In this document: piece by piece, positions 1 through 6,223 of the stretch
Layout: every line of letters begins with the position of its first letter
How positions within the stretch are numbered: the stretch's first letter is position 1
Source: a virus
IMG/VR virus record: IMGVR_UViG_3300042465_001324
Coordinates: 1-35,041 of that record
Strand: one strand, 5' to 3'
DNA: 35,041 bases
The notes under the pieces: generated by a model
Told to the model about the DNA's origin: nothing
The model's input: only the letters and a program-made list of their open reading frames with translations
Databases searched by the model: none
Position numbers and translations under genes: made by a program

Positions 1-200
1 TCGGGTGTGGCAGTCGCACCCTCAAAGGCATGAGATATACGGTTGCCCAACATAACCCGACAGGGAAGTAAGGGCGGTGGCTATAAAGAGGTACGCACTG
101 GAAACAGTAATACGACCTGATGCCCCACAGAGATTAACTTAACTCTGTACGCTATACGACACCCACCCTAGTCTAGGGACTCTCAAGACCATGAGATGTA
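1..200 (+). ncRNA. Hairpin-rich candidate structured RNA
   Basis: No open reading frame of note lies here, but local hairpins are dense on the + strand. They are GGGTGTG/CGCACCC (3-9 with 15-21), ACTG/CAGT closed by a GAAA tetraloop (97-108) inside AGGT/ACCT (89-92 with 115-118), ACAGAG/CTCTGT (127-132 with 143-148), CCCTA/TAGGG (166-170 with 174-178), and TCTCA/TGAGA (181-185 with 192-196). GTACGC and ATACGAC each occur twice (91 and 147; 110 and 154). I see no group I intron core, hammerhead or tRNA. The segment could be a structured RNA, a packaging site, or both. No promoter is assigned. Confidence 0.3.
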
Positions 201-219
201 CTACGACTGCCTTGCTACG
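1..219. repeat. Terminal direct repeat, left copy
   Basis: These 219 bases are identical to 34813-35031. The match continues for 10 more bases with three mismatches (220, 222, 223) to the end of the window. The simplest reading is overlap at the closure point of a circular assembly, giving a circle of 34,812 bp. A genuine direct terminal repeat of the packaged DNA, as in some short-tailed phages, is the alternative. Confidence 0.95.
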
Positions 220-353
220 CCCATACTATCCTGATTACCCCTTCCTTTTAAAACCAGACTTATTGTGTTGGACAGTCTGATTTAGCTTTTCGTGTGCGGA
301 GGAGGGTTCACAAATATTTACAACACCACGCATACCCCCTCCCCCCTATCAAA
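200..353. other. Non-coding stretch upstream of the dyad repeats
   Basis: No supported gene. It contains an inverted repeat CAGACT/AGTCTG (255-260 with 274-279), a purine-rich GGAGGAGGG tract near 299 and a pyrimidine-rich run near 336-347 that could pair with it. With the flanking segments it forms a 759-base gene-free leader to the first rightward gene, a natural place for control or origin functions. Confidence 0.4.
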
Positions 354-466
354 GTGAGCACTTGCTTCGCAAGTCTCACCAGAGGTGAGCACTCACTTAC
401 AAGTAAGCACTCACACACATAGAAGTGAGCGCACACTAACCTGTTGGTCGGGAAGTTAGCACTAAC
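354..466. repeat. Five iteron-like 12-bp dyad repeats
   Basis: Five related units start at 354 (GTGAGCACTTGC), 385 (GTGAGCACTCAC), 403 (GTAAGCACTCAC), 425 (GTGAGCGCACAC) and 455 (GTTAGCACTAAC). Most are imperfect palindromes of the form GTNAG-CA-CTNAC, and nearly all are preceded by AA or AG. Start-to-start spacing is 31, 18, 22 and 30 bp. Covarying arms (GTGAG with CTCAC, GTTAG with CTAAC) suggest selection for the dyad. Multiple binding sites for a phage repressor, activator or origin protein are the likely role. The first unit also belongs to a longer hairpin with arm GCAAGTCTCAC. Confidence 0.65.
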
Positions 467-477
467 TAACATTGTGC

Positions 478-505
478 AAATGAGAATGATAATGAGAACG
501 ATTCG
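478..505. promoter_or_regulatory. Fur-box-like sequence
   Basis: The stretch reads as overlapping hexamers GAGAAT-GATAAT-GAGAAC-GATTCG, resembling the iterated GATAAT units of Fur binding sites. It directly follows the dyad repeats. The resemblance is by eye only and no iron-related gene is visible nearby. Confidence 0.3.
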
Positions 506-670
506 CATGTAGAGGCGATGTAGCATTATCCCTACACCTTAACAACTTCCAGTCATAAGAACAAAAAGCAATATCAAAAGGCATGGCTATAACTTCCGAC
601 CAGAAAGAATATAACTCTTTGTGATTCTTAGGGTTTTGGAGGTGTCTTATAAATCAATGACTTACGAGAG

Positions 671-699
671 TTGGCACGATTCTTTCACCTATATATATG
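671..699 (+). promoter_or_regulatory. Sigma70-like promoter for the first rightward genes
   Basis: TTGGCA (671-676) and TATATG (694-699) are separated by 17 bp, 61 bp before the ATG at 760. The -35 matches consensus at 5 of 6 positions and the -10 at 4 of 6. An overlapping TATATA at 692 could serve instead. Confidence 0.5.
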
Positions 700-759
700 T
701 AAGGTGCAGAAAAATGCCCTTATACAGTTCAACAAGTGTCAACAAGAAAGGCGTACAAC

Positions 760-1356
760 ATGAGCAATCTATCCTTAGAAGTAACTTTAAGAGGCGGAGA
801 CAAGAAAGTCTTCCCACTATCCTTCAGAGCCTCTGAATACCACCAAGCGGGCAGTTGGCACGAGTTTTTGATGCCCTGCATGGATCGGCTCGAAGAAGTC
901 CACCTAGAGATGTTTACAGGCGATTATGCTGCTTGGGAAACAGTTTCCTATCACTACGGTGAAGGTGTCACTACCAAGGGCGAGGTGGAGGCCGAAGACT
1001 TCGAAGAAGACAAGGGCTATCAATATGCTTGGCAAATGCTTCTTGACGGCAAACCTGCTTCTTATGCTGAAGTCGATCAATCCCTGAATTGCGATTTTTG
1101 GTTAAAGATTTCTTCTTCTAACCAAGAAGACAAAAACTTCATCCCTCTGCACAAAGAAGGTGGCGAGTTGGATATCTCGGACGCTATTTATCAGGCCGCT
1201 GATATTGACTCCCAAAACGGCACAGAAGAAGACGGCACACACTACGGCCAAGTTTTAGAGGCAATCGAGCCAATCCTTAAGCGTCAAGTTGACTTTGTCA
1301 AAACCACGATTGACGGCATCAACTACGAGTTTTCTTTGAGCCGTTGCGCTGAGTAA
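760..1356 (+). CDS. Hypothetical acidic early protein
   Basis: First gene after the long leader; about 198 residues. I do not recognise a family. The protein is soluble and acidic, with no signal peptide or membrane segment. The ATG at 760 is chosen because AAAGG lies a suitable distance upstream; an in-frame GTG at 736 has no such site. The same upstream string, AGAAAGGCGT, precedes the gene at 6224, so the two genes share a leader element. The gene is followed at once by an intrinsic terminator, so it is probably transcribed alone from the promoter at 671-699 as an early host-interaction protein (inference from position only). Confidence 0.75.
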   Translation: MSNLSLEVTLRGGDKKVFPLSFRASEYHQAGSWHEFLMPCMDRLEEVHLEMFTGDYAAWETVSYHYGEGVTTKGEVEAEDFEEDKGYQYAWQMLLDGKPASYAEVDQSLNCDFWLKISSSNQEDKNFIPLHKEGGELDISDAIYQAADIDSQNGTEEDGTHYGQVLEAIEPILKRQVDFVKTTIDGINYEFSLSRCAE

Positions 1357-1365
1357 CTTGGTAGG

Positions 1366-1390
1366 CTCGAGATTGCCATCTCGGGTTTTT
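1366..1390 (+). terminator. Intrinsic terminator after the first early gene
   Basis: Stem CTCGAGAT/ATCTCGGG (one T-G pair) with loop TGCC, followed by TTTTT, 10 bases past the stop codon of the gene ending at 1356. Confidence 0.8.
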
Positions 1391-1446
1391 CTTCTTGGTC
1401 GGGAAAGTTTTTCCTTGGTCGTTTAAATTTTTGAAAGGCTTCAATC

Positions 1447-1743
1447 ATGAAATTACAAACTATTAACAGTTCACGTTTAACCTGGACAATTAACCCTTCT
1501 CAATATTCTGATGTCTCAGAAATCTATTGTGCAGACGGAGACGGACTAGTCTCTGTCAATAAAAGGCTCTCAGGGGTTTATTGTGTTACTTGTTACTATG
1601 TCACTTGTGAGTTCTCTGAGGCTATCCAAGGCATCTACGCAACCCTAGAGGAGGCTCTAACCAAGGGAGAAGCCCTTCTCCTTGAGTATTACCCTGAAAT
1701 CTATGAAGAAGCAATGTTTTGGGATGAGGAGGCGCAATCATGA
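1447..1743 (+). CDS. Hypothetical protein
   Basis: 98 residues, preceded by AAAGG at a usable distance. No family recognised. The protein is acidic toward its C-terminus, with Cys and Tyr concentrated near residues 45-55. Its TGA overlaps the ATG of a 26-residue membrane peptide (ATGA), so the two are probably translationally coupled. Confidence 0.65.
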   Translation: MKLQTINSSRLTWTINPSQYSDVSEIYCADGDGLVSVNKRLSGVYCVTCYYVTCEFSEAIQGIYATLEEALTKGEALLLEYYPEIYEEAMFWDEEAQS

Positions 1744-1820
1744 AAAAAGACATTATTTTGGCTATTGTTTGTCTCGCAACCTTTGCTTATATTGGCGTTT
1801 TATTGGCTTGGAGAGGCTAG
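1740..1820 (+). CDS. Tiny single-pass membrane peptide
   Basis: A 26-residue frame that starts MKKDIILAIV and consists almost wholly of one hydrophobic helix, ending in Trp-Arg-Gly. The start overlaps the previous stop by 4 bp (ATGA), the coupling seen throughout this genome. It is probably a small inner-membrane peptide of unknown role. The sequence is very short, so confidence rests on the overlap and the clean helix with an N-terminal Lys-Lys. Confidence 0.5.
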   Translation: MKKDIILAIVCLATFAYIGVLLAWRG

Positions 1821-1833
1821 TCTTTAGACTGTT

Positions 1834-1876
1834 GGATATCCGAGTTGGGTATCCTTCAGCCTAGCGATTGGCTAGG
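1834..1876 (+). other. Pair of short hairpins between early genes
   Basis: Two inverted repeats lie in the 79-bp gap before the gene at 1900: GGATAT/GTATCC (1834-1839 with 1849-1854) and CCTAGC/GCTAGG (1860-1865 with 1871-1876). No strong T-run follows, so leader or processing structures are as likely as a terminator. Confidence 0.4.
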
Positions 1877-1899
1877 GCTTAACTTTAAAAGGTGTCAAC

Positions 1900-2211
1900 A
1901 TGAGCAACGAAAAATACAACGGTTGGACAAATTACGAGACTTGGCGTGTCAACCTGGAAATTTTTGACGGACAAGATTTGCATGATTTGATTGGAAGTCC
2001 AAAAGAGTGGGAAGAACCTGACGCTTACGAAATTGGCAAGATTCTTGCGGATTATGCAGAAGAAGTTGTTTTTGCAGGTTGTCGTTATGATGAAAGAGGA
2101 CAAACTAACCTCATGCAAGACTATGCAAGAGCCTTCTTGCAGGATGTTAATTGGTACGAAATTGCTGAACACCTTATTGCTGCTTCTTTAGAAAATGAGG
2201 TGACAGAATGA
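1900..2211 (+). CDS. Conserved phage/plasmid protein with NGWTNYETW motif
   Basis: 103 acidic residues. The N-terminal NGWTNYETWRVNL segment is the hallmark of a small protein family common in phages and plasmids (DUF7249-like), of no established function. AAAAGG precedes the ATG. The gene overlaps its downstream neighbour by 4 bp (ATGA), forming an early run 1900-2211, 2208-2561, 2558-2854. High negative charge and early position are compatible with a DNA-mimic or host-takeover role, but nothing in the sequence proves that. Confidence 0.75.
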   Translation: MSNEKYNGWTNYETWRVNLEIFDGQDLHDLIGSPKEWEEPDAYEIGKILADYAEEVVFAGCRYDERGQTNLMQDYARAFLQDVNWYEIAEHLIAASLENEVTE

Positions 2212-2561
2212 GAAATTACGAAATCATTCATACAGAAGACACTAGAGGCTTCCATATTGTTTTTAGCGTCACGCCTGAAGACTGCCACCCAAGGGACTGT
2301 TTCGACCTTACAGAGGAGGAACTAGAGGACTTGTGCGACAAGATTGACAAAGGTATTTATGTGTGGTTTGACGCAAGGGTAGAGGTTTATCAGCAGGGAA
2401 TTCTTTTGGGGTCTGATTTTCTTGGGGGGTGTCTTTATGATACGCCAATGACTTTTGTCAAAGAGTCGGAATACTATGATGACATGATAAATAATGCCAT
2501 TGCAGAGGCAAACCATAACCTTGAAAAACTCTATGAATCACGCAATGAGGTGACAGCATGA
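2208..2561 (+). CDS. Hypothetical acidic early protein
   Basis: 117 residues, strongly acidic, with a Glu/Asp-rich segment around residues 30-45. No family recognised. No signal peptide or membrane segment. Start and stop overlap both neighbours by 4 bp, indicating one coupled operon with the NYETW-family gene. Confidence 0.7.
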   Translation: MRNYEIIHTEDTRGFHIVFSVTPEDCHPRDCFDLTEEELEDLCDKIDKGIYVWFDARVEVYQQGILLGSDFLGGCLYDTPMTFVKESEYYDDMINNAIAEANHNLEKLYESRNEVTA

Positions 2562-2854
2562 CAAAGAATCAAGAATTGAAAAGTAAAGCAGTTATGCTTG
2601 CACTAAAAACCCAAGATGCTTATTCTGTTCTTGCCTATAGGAATTGGGCTGCTGTTTGTACTTTTTTGCTTAAAAGAGGCTACACAGAAGACGAGGCAGA
2701 AGCAATTTTGCGTTCTAAGTGGATGCGTTGGGCAGGAGACTTCTCCAAAAAGAATAAATACGGATACCTAACAAGTGCCGATGTTGCAAGGTTTTTAGAT
2801 TCTGGAACTGGAGTATCTCAAGAAGAAATTCGACAATTAATGGGGGTTCAATGA
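2558..2854 (+). CDS. Hypothetical early protein
   Basis: 98 residues with a basic N-terminal half and an acidic C-terminus. No family recognised. The segment YTEDEAEAILRSKWMRWA looks helical and could be a small helix-turn-helix-like or protein-binding domain. It is the last sizeable gene before the terminator at 2905. Confidence 0.65.
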   Translation: MTKNQELKSKAVMLALKTQDAYSVLAYRNWAAVCTFLLKRGYTEDEAEAILRSKWMRWAGDFSKKNKYGYLTSADVARFLDSGTGVSQEEIRQLMGVQ

Positions 2855-2901
2855 TTTACGCAACGATTGCACTTCTACTAAAAATCATCCTTAGAAAATA
2901 A
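2851..2901 (+). CDS. Possible 16-residue hydrophobic peptide
   Basis: An ATG overlapping the preceding TGA (ATGA) opens a 16-codon frame encoding a short Leu/Ile-rich helix with a basic end (IILRK), closing just before the terminator. The arrangement copies the coupled membrane peptides at 1740 and 11381, but this one is too short to be sure it is expressed. Confidence 0.25.
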   Translation: MIYATIALLLKIILRK

Positions 2902-2904
2902 ATT

Positions 2905-2926
2905 AGCCTCCTTCGGGAGGTTTTTT
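2905..2926 (+). terminator. Intrinsic terminator of the early rightward operon
   Basis: CCTCC-TTCG-GGAGG followed by six T. The UUCG loop makes this a strong hairpin. It sits between convergent gene sets (rightward to 2901, leftward ending at 2952), and the A-rich left side may let it work weakly in both directions. Confidence 0.85.
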
Positions 2927-2951
2927 ATTTCCCGACCAACTTAAAACCCTT

Positions 2952-3260
2952 TTAGCGGTTTCTTTGTATCTTCTTTGTCCTGACTACCTTCTTCCATAAT
3001 GTGCGCCTTATAGGGGCTTCTATAGCCTCCAATTGTGGTTCGTGTTGGGTTTCATCGTTTAGGATTCCTGCCGTAATGCCTAGAAGCTCATAGTTCATTG
3101 TTGGACGCAATCCAAGGTTGTAGCAATGCTGATACCAAGAAACGCATTCATAAAACCCGTCAATGATGTCTCCTTGCCCTGCCGCCAATAGAACGGCTTC
3201 TTCGGCTTCTTTTAGTTTCCTTTGTAAATAGCCTCTGTCTGGATTTCTGAGCCTAGCCAT
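2952..3260 (-). CDS. Hypothetical basic protein
   Basis: 102 residues, rich in Lys/Arg at both ends. No family recognised. The first residues overlap the end of the RuvC-like gene by 8 bp. It is the last gene of the leftward replication/recombination block, so it may be a small accessory factor of DNA processing (inference from position). Confidence 0.65.
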   Translation of the reverse strand: MARLRNPDRGYLQRKLKEAEEAVLLAAGQGDIIDGFYECVSWYQHCYNLGLRPTMNYELLGITAGILNDETQHEPQLEAIEAPIRRTLWKKVVRTKKIQRNR

Positions 3261-3720
3261 TGATCTTGAACCTTAAAAAGTCAGCAATTAAAAGGGCTTC
3301 TGCTATGTTGTGATCTCCCTTTTTCCTGATATGCATTCCTGCCTCTTTCCACTTTTCCCTTGCCAAAAGGATTGAATCGTATTTATCCCGACCAAGCCCA
3401 TGATGCTTTTTCCATGATTGAGGACTGATGAAGGTTACAGGGTAGCGAGTCAGGATTGCAACGGCTTCGATTGCACCAGCGGCTCGCATGAACTTAGCGG
3501 TTGATGAAGCCCCTTGGTTTGGCATGGCATGAACGGCCTCCATACCAATTTCTCCACCTTCTTTGGGGTCAATAAAGGTTGATAGGGTATCTACCAATGC
3601 AAGAGGCAAGATTCTGCCTTCCTCGTGGGCTATGTAACAGGCATCTATGAACTTTCCATTGTGGTCAATTGCGGCAATTGCGCCAGAGATAGCTCCGGGG
3701 TCGATTCCAATATAAATCAT
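3253..3720 (-). CDS. RuvC-like Holliday junction resolvase
   Basis: 155 residues, the usual size for a phage RuvC-like nuclease. The RNase H-fold opening IGIDPG carries the first catalytic Asp (residue 7). A conserved Glu follows in MEAVHA (residue 61), and the C-terminal GDHNIAEALLIAD supplies the closing acidic cluster (Asp136, Glu141, Asp147). Such enzymes cut four-way junctions or branched DNA before packaging. It begins right at the end of the PP-loop gene and overlaps the gene at 2952. Replication by recombination with the Sak/YqaJ pair would generate its substrates. Confidence 0.85.
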   Translation of the reverse strand: MIYIGIDPGAISGAIAAIDHNGKFIDACYIAHEEGRILPLALVDTLSTFIDPKEGGEIGMEAVHAMPNQGASSTAKFMRAAGAIEAVAILTRYPVTFISPQSWKKHHGLGRDKYDSILLAREKWKEAGMHIRKKGDHNIAEALLIADFLRFKING

Positions 3721-4569
3721 TTAATCTCCACAGAAGCAAGGGATTGCTTCTTCGTTAGGGTCAACATTTCCGAACATATCCGTTTGTTGCAATGCAAAAT
3801 CGTACATTTCCTTATAACTCGGTCTGTCCTTTCTGAACTTTGCTCCATCGCCATATGTCTTATTTGACGAATTAGCGTGGGCTTCCATCTTCATCCACCA
3901 CAATGCCCTTTCAGGCTTTTCAGCAATGAGTGACATGATTTGATGAGCAGGTTTGAGGAAGCACAGATCACAATTTCCATGCATTGTGACTCCGTTCATG
4001 TTTGGCAGTCCCAAATCAAAAGACTGGCTTCTCCAGAATGCTCCGACAGTTTCTTTGGTAACTCCTGCCGTAACCAATGGAGTCCTGCTCCTGTCCATTT
4101 TGGCGGCTCTACGCATCTCATCAGCACGAATGCCGACCCAATCAGAATTCTCGTCATGTTGCCAACCGATTGACTTCAAATAGTGGTTTATCACTCTGAT
4201 TTTCAGTTTTGCGGTGCAAATTCTGGCAACAGGGTTTGGCAGATATGGCGAGCCGTTTTGGTCAATCAGTTCAAAAAAGGGTTCTCCCTCACGAGAAGCA
4301 GTCTCAAAAGTTACCCTTTTCCACCTGTTTGACGGAACTTCATCGTACTTGTACTCAAGCCAATGGATTTCTACGCCCCAATTTTTTGCACAATCGTGGA
4401 CAAACTGCAAAGTGGCTTCTTCTTCCTTGCCAGTATTGGCAAAACAGACAATTGCATCAGATGGCAAAGTCATATTGTTTGCTTCTAATATGCGATAAAG
4501 CATATAAGCCGATGTCCTACCACCAGAGAAACTTATGCAAGTAGGTTCATTTATCAGAAATGGGTTCAT
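3721..4569 (-). CDS. Phosphoadenosine phosphosulfate reductase-like PP-loop protein
   Basis: 282 residues. An N-terminal PP-loop, FSGGRTS (residues 14-20), is the ATP-pyrophosphate motif of the PAPS reductase/adenine nucleotide alpha-hydrolase superfamily. CTAKLK (118-123), GIRADEMRR (147-155), a CxxC pair at 200-203 and a C-terminal CFCGD follow the pattern of phage members of this family. The biochemical role of these phage proteins is unsettled: sulfur transfer, nucleotide activation and DNA modification are all possible. It lies between a replication protein and a RuvC-like nuclease, so a DNA-related role is more likely than sulfate assimilation. No dnd-type partners are visible. Confidence 0.8.
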   Translation of the reverse strand: MNPFLINEPTCISFSGGRTSAYMLYRILEANNMTLPSDAIVCFANTGKEEEATLQFVHDCAKNWGVEIHWLEYKYDEVPSNRWKRVTFETASREGEPFFELIDQNGSPYLPNPVARICTAKLKIRVINHYLKSIGWQHDENSDWVGIRADEMRRAAKMDRSRTPLVTAGVTKETVGAFWRSQSFDLGLPNMNGVTMHGNCDLCFLKPAHQIMSLIAEKPERALWWMKMEAHANSSNKTYGDGAKFRKDRPSYKEMYDFALQQTDMFGNVDPNEEAIPCFCGD

Positions 4570-4792
4570 TTTTTGCTTTCATTATTTGAGTCAATTCCTG
4601 ACTGATTCCCTTGAATATGCCAATCGGGTCTGCTTCCAATTCCTTCGCTCGATACCATGCGTGTGCTTTCCATCCATTCGTTGATGCTAGTTTCACCAAA
4701 TGGGCGAGTGTGGATTGGTATGTTTCTAACGCAATCCCCTGTCTCGTAAAGTGCCTCGGTGATTCTGACAACGGGGTGGAGTCTGTTTCCAT
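4547..4792 (-). CDS. Downstream frame of the split small gene
   Basis: 81 residues as read from ATG 4792, which has GAGG a short distance upstream. The first ~18 residues look like out-of-frame sequence. From about GIALETYQSTL onward it is a convincing helical domain with NGWKAHAWYRAKELEADP, a pattern I associate with small conserved phage proteins beside replication genes. It overlaps the upstream frame almost entirely and the PP-loop gene by 23 bp. Either it is translated alone from 4792 or it is the C-terminal part of the gene starting at 4835. Confidence 0.5.
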   Translation of the reverse strand: METDSTPLSESPRHFTRQGIALETYQSTLAHLVKLASTNGWKAHAWYRAKELEADPIGIFKGISQELTQIMKAKNEPISDK

Positions 4793-4835
4793 CTCTTACC
4801 TCATCAAGTAGGCGGTTTGCTTCATTTTTTGTCAT
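4566..4835 (-). CDS. Small replication-block protein, upstream frame of a split pair
   Basis: The frame starts MTKNEANRLLDEVRDG and stays protein-like up to about ITEALYETGD. After a GGGG run (CCCC at 4736-4739 on the + strand) it turns into an unstructured Ser/Asn-rich tail. The protein-like continuation is in the +1 frame (see 4547-4792). Removing one G would give a single protein of about 95 residues that reads smoothly through ALYETGIALETYQSTL. The cause may be a homopolymer sequencing error, a real frameshift mutation, or programmed frameshifting. The start overlaps the end of the DUF1376 gene by 4 bp. Confidence 0.55.
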   Translation of the reverse strand: MTKNEANRLLDEVRDGNRLHPVVRITEALYETGDCVRNIPIHTRPFGETSINEWMESTRMVSSEGIGSRPDWHIQGNQSGIDSNNESKK

Positions 4836-5692
4836 GCCTGTCTTCCTAAAAGTGCTCTCATTCTTGCAAGAACCTCTGGGTTTGGTGGTGCAGTCTTTAG
4901 CCTGTCTTCATCAAGTTTGACAAGCGCAGGGTCACGGAATGAGCTTGAGGGTACTGTCTGGTGGACAATATCTGCCTTGTTGAACAGAGGTTTGACAATG
5001 TTCTGGTTTCTTACCCAATTGCGCCATGTGGCTTGCCAATCCAACTTCACACCTGCCGCACCTGCTTTTGCCACCCAATAGTCTTTGAACGAGTCAAACA
5101 CCTTTTGAGGGTTTAAGTCTGGTCGTTCTGTTTGGCAGAATTCTGTCCAAGAATCAGGCAACTCAAAATCTGTTGAAAGGCGTGAGCCTTTTGTTCTTTG
5201 TTTTGTTGGTGGTTCATCAATACTATGGTTATTGGTTATTGGTTCTTGGTTATTGGTTGCATCATGGGTGGATGATGTACCCATCATGGGTAGATGATGT
5301 GTCTTCAATGTAGAGATGTATTCATTATGAGTGCCATCGCTAAACCTTTGAATATAAACATCTTTTTCTGCAAACTCTTTTATCTTTGGATTATCTCGAC
5401 AGAATGCACCCCATGCTGAAACAGCCTGATGTTCACGAAATGTCTTGATTTGAGAGTCTGCCCTTGGGTTAACAAAGCCCTTATCAGTGGAAACAAAGAA
5501 CTCATTGAGGACTGTTAAAACCTCTTGTTCATGCTCTCTCATGCCAATCTGCCTAGCAATATCTCTTTGAAGAATTGGATATTCGTGCAAATAGTAATGG
5601 TCAAGCAACCGCCTGAAAGCCAAGTCTTCTATAAGACTCAAATGATGTGTGTGTGACTTGTAGTCACCAATATGGAATTGGTAAAAGTGCAT
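4832..5692 (-). CDS. DUF1376-type phage replication protein
   Basis: About 286 residues from the ATG at 5692. The N-terminus MHFYQFHIGDYKSHTHHLS and the following FRRLLDHYYLHE are characteristic of the DUF1376 (YdaU-like) domain found in phage replication initiators. The middle is a poor-complexity Thr/Asn/His linker (about residues 135-165). The C-terminal half, with FELPDSWTEFCQ and WQATWRNWVRNQ, is the helical module seen in phage replication proteins that recruit host helicase. The longer ATG at 5776 lacks a ribosome site and adds an atypical basic leader. With no polymerase or helicase in the window, this is the likeliest origin-recognition or helicase-loading protein. Confidence 0.75.
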   Translation of the reverse strand: MHFYQFHIGDYKSHTHHLSLIEDLAFRRLLDHYYLHEYPILQRDIARQIGMREHEQEVLTVLNEFFVSTDKGFVNPRADSQIKTFREHQAVSAWGAFCRDNPKIKEFAEKDVYIQRFSDGTHNEYISTLKTHHLPMMGTSSTHDATNNQEPITNNHSIDEPPTKQRTKGSRLSTDFELPDSWTEFCQTERPDLNPQKVFDSFKDYWVAKAGAAGVKLDWQATWRNWVRNQNIVKPLFNKADIVHQTVPSSSFRDPALVKLDEDRLKTAPPNPEVLARMRALLGRQA

Positions 5693-5802
5693 TTTCCCAC
5701 GCCCTAAAATCCACCCTGAAAAGAAACTGCGGCAGGAGGGGTGGGTTCTCTTTTCGACAAGGGGATCAATCCTCATCTAGCCGTGTTTCAAACAATCATA
5801 CA

Positions 5803-5952
5803 TCAATAACAGTTTGTGTTGCAATTATTTCCATAACAGCAAGTGGTGCAAGTGACATATTTGCCGTTTGCATAATATGTGTGTGTTGAACAAGCCGCCC
5901 ACAATGTGAAGCTGGAAAGTGCTAAATATGCGCCAATGATTACTTTTTTCAT
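5803..5952 (-). CDS. Cys-rich exported small peptide
   Basis: 49 residues. A Lys-Lys start and hydrophobic helix (residues 4-20) form a signal peptide ending LWAAC, with cleavage expected before or near Cys21. The mature part is about 28 residues with six Cys and ends TCTTCCYGNNCNTNCY, suggesting disulfides in the periplasm. The Cys after Ala-Ala could be lipidated, though Trp at -3 is atypical for a lipobox. The start overlaps the stop of the regulator-like gene at 5949 (ATGA). Export in an early leftward operon suggests envelope modification or superinfection exclusion, which is inference only. Confidence 0.7.
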   Translation of the reverse strand: MKKVIIGAYLALSSFTLWAACSTHTYYANGKYVTCTTCCYGNNCNTNCY

Positions 5953-6116
5953 GGTTTCCCCTGTTGTTGACTCTTTTGAGTCTCGATTAAATTCTTGAGG
6001 TAATTTCTCAGCCAAACAGAACCGCCTAACCTACGAAACTCTGACCATTGGTCAAAAGTAACTCTAGTAGCGATTTTGTGTGGACTGCCTGTGATTTCTG
6101 ATTTGTTTCTAGCCAT
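5949..6116 (-). CDS. Small regulator-like protein (possible ribbon-helix-helix)
   Basis: 55 residues beginning MARNKSEITGSPHKIATRVT and continuing FDQWSEFRRLGGSVWLRNYL. A beta-strand-like RVTF followed by two helices is compatible with a CopG/Arc-like fold. It is a clear paralogue of the protein at 6801-6953 (same K-S-E-[IL]-T start, -ELT...K-[LV]T-W...RLG-S-WL core). It is the first gene of the leftward block and directly faces the rightward block across a ~100-bp promoter region. That is the classical place for an autoregulator of divergent operons. Confidence 0.7.
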   Translation of the reverse strand: MARNKSEITGSPHKIATRVTFDQWSEFRRLGGSVWLRNYLKNLIETQKSQQQGKP

Positions 6117-6122
6117 GTGCCT

Positions 6123-6151
6123 AAAGTATCAGTGAGGTTAGTGTTTGACAA
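6123..6151 (-). promoter_or_regulatory. Leftward promoter, divergent pair
   Basis: On the - strand TTGTCA (6151-6146) is followed after 17 bp by TACTTT (6128-6123), 7 bp before the ATG at 6116. The -35 is good and the -10 weak. Its -35 box overlaps that of the rightward promoter. Confidence 0.4.
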
Positions 6152-6173
6152 TAAGGGTATATCCTAGTGTACA
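6145..6173 (+). promoter_or_regulatory. Rightward promoter, divergent pair
   Basis: A perfect TTGACA (6145-6150) with a 17-bp spacer leads to a weak -10, TGTACA (6168-6173), upstream of the gene at 6224. The half-sites GTGAG and GTTAGTG lie immediately upstream (6132-6143), resembling arms of the dyad repeats at 354-466. Confidence 0.45.
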
Positions 6174-6223
6174 ACAGAATATATAGTGTCGTACATTATC
6201 CATTCATCAACAGAAAGGCGTGT

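Noticed and set aside
1-220. Group I intron or hammerhead ribozyme in the terminal repeat
   Set aside because: A GAAA tetraloop and a CTGATG string are present, but the P/Q/R/S core of group I introns is missing, and the CTGATG and GAAAC elements are in the wrong order and too close for a hammerhead.
5700-5802. Gene upstream of the DUF1376 start
   Set aside because: The frame from 5776 lacks a ribosome site and has an atypical composition. The stretch contains a CCACCC/GGGTGG inverted repeat and is more likely a leader.
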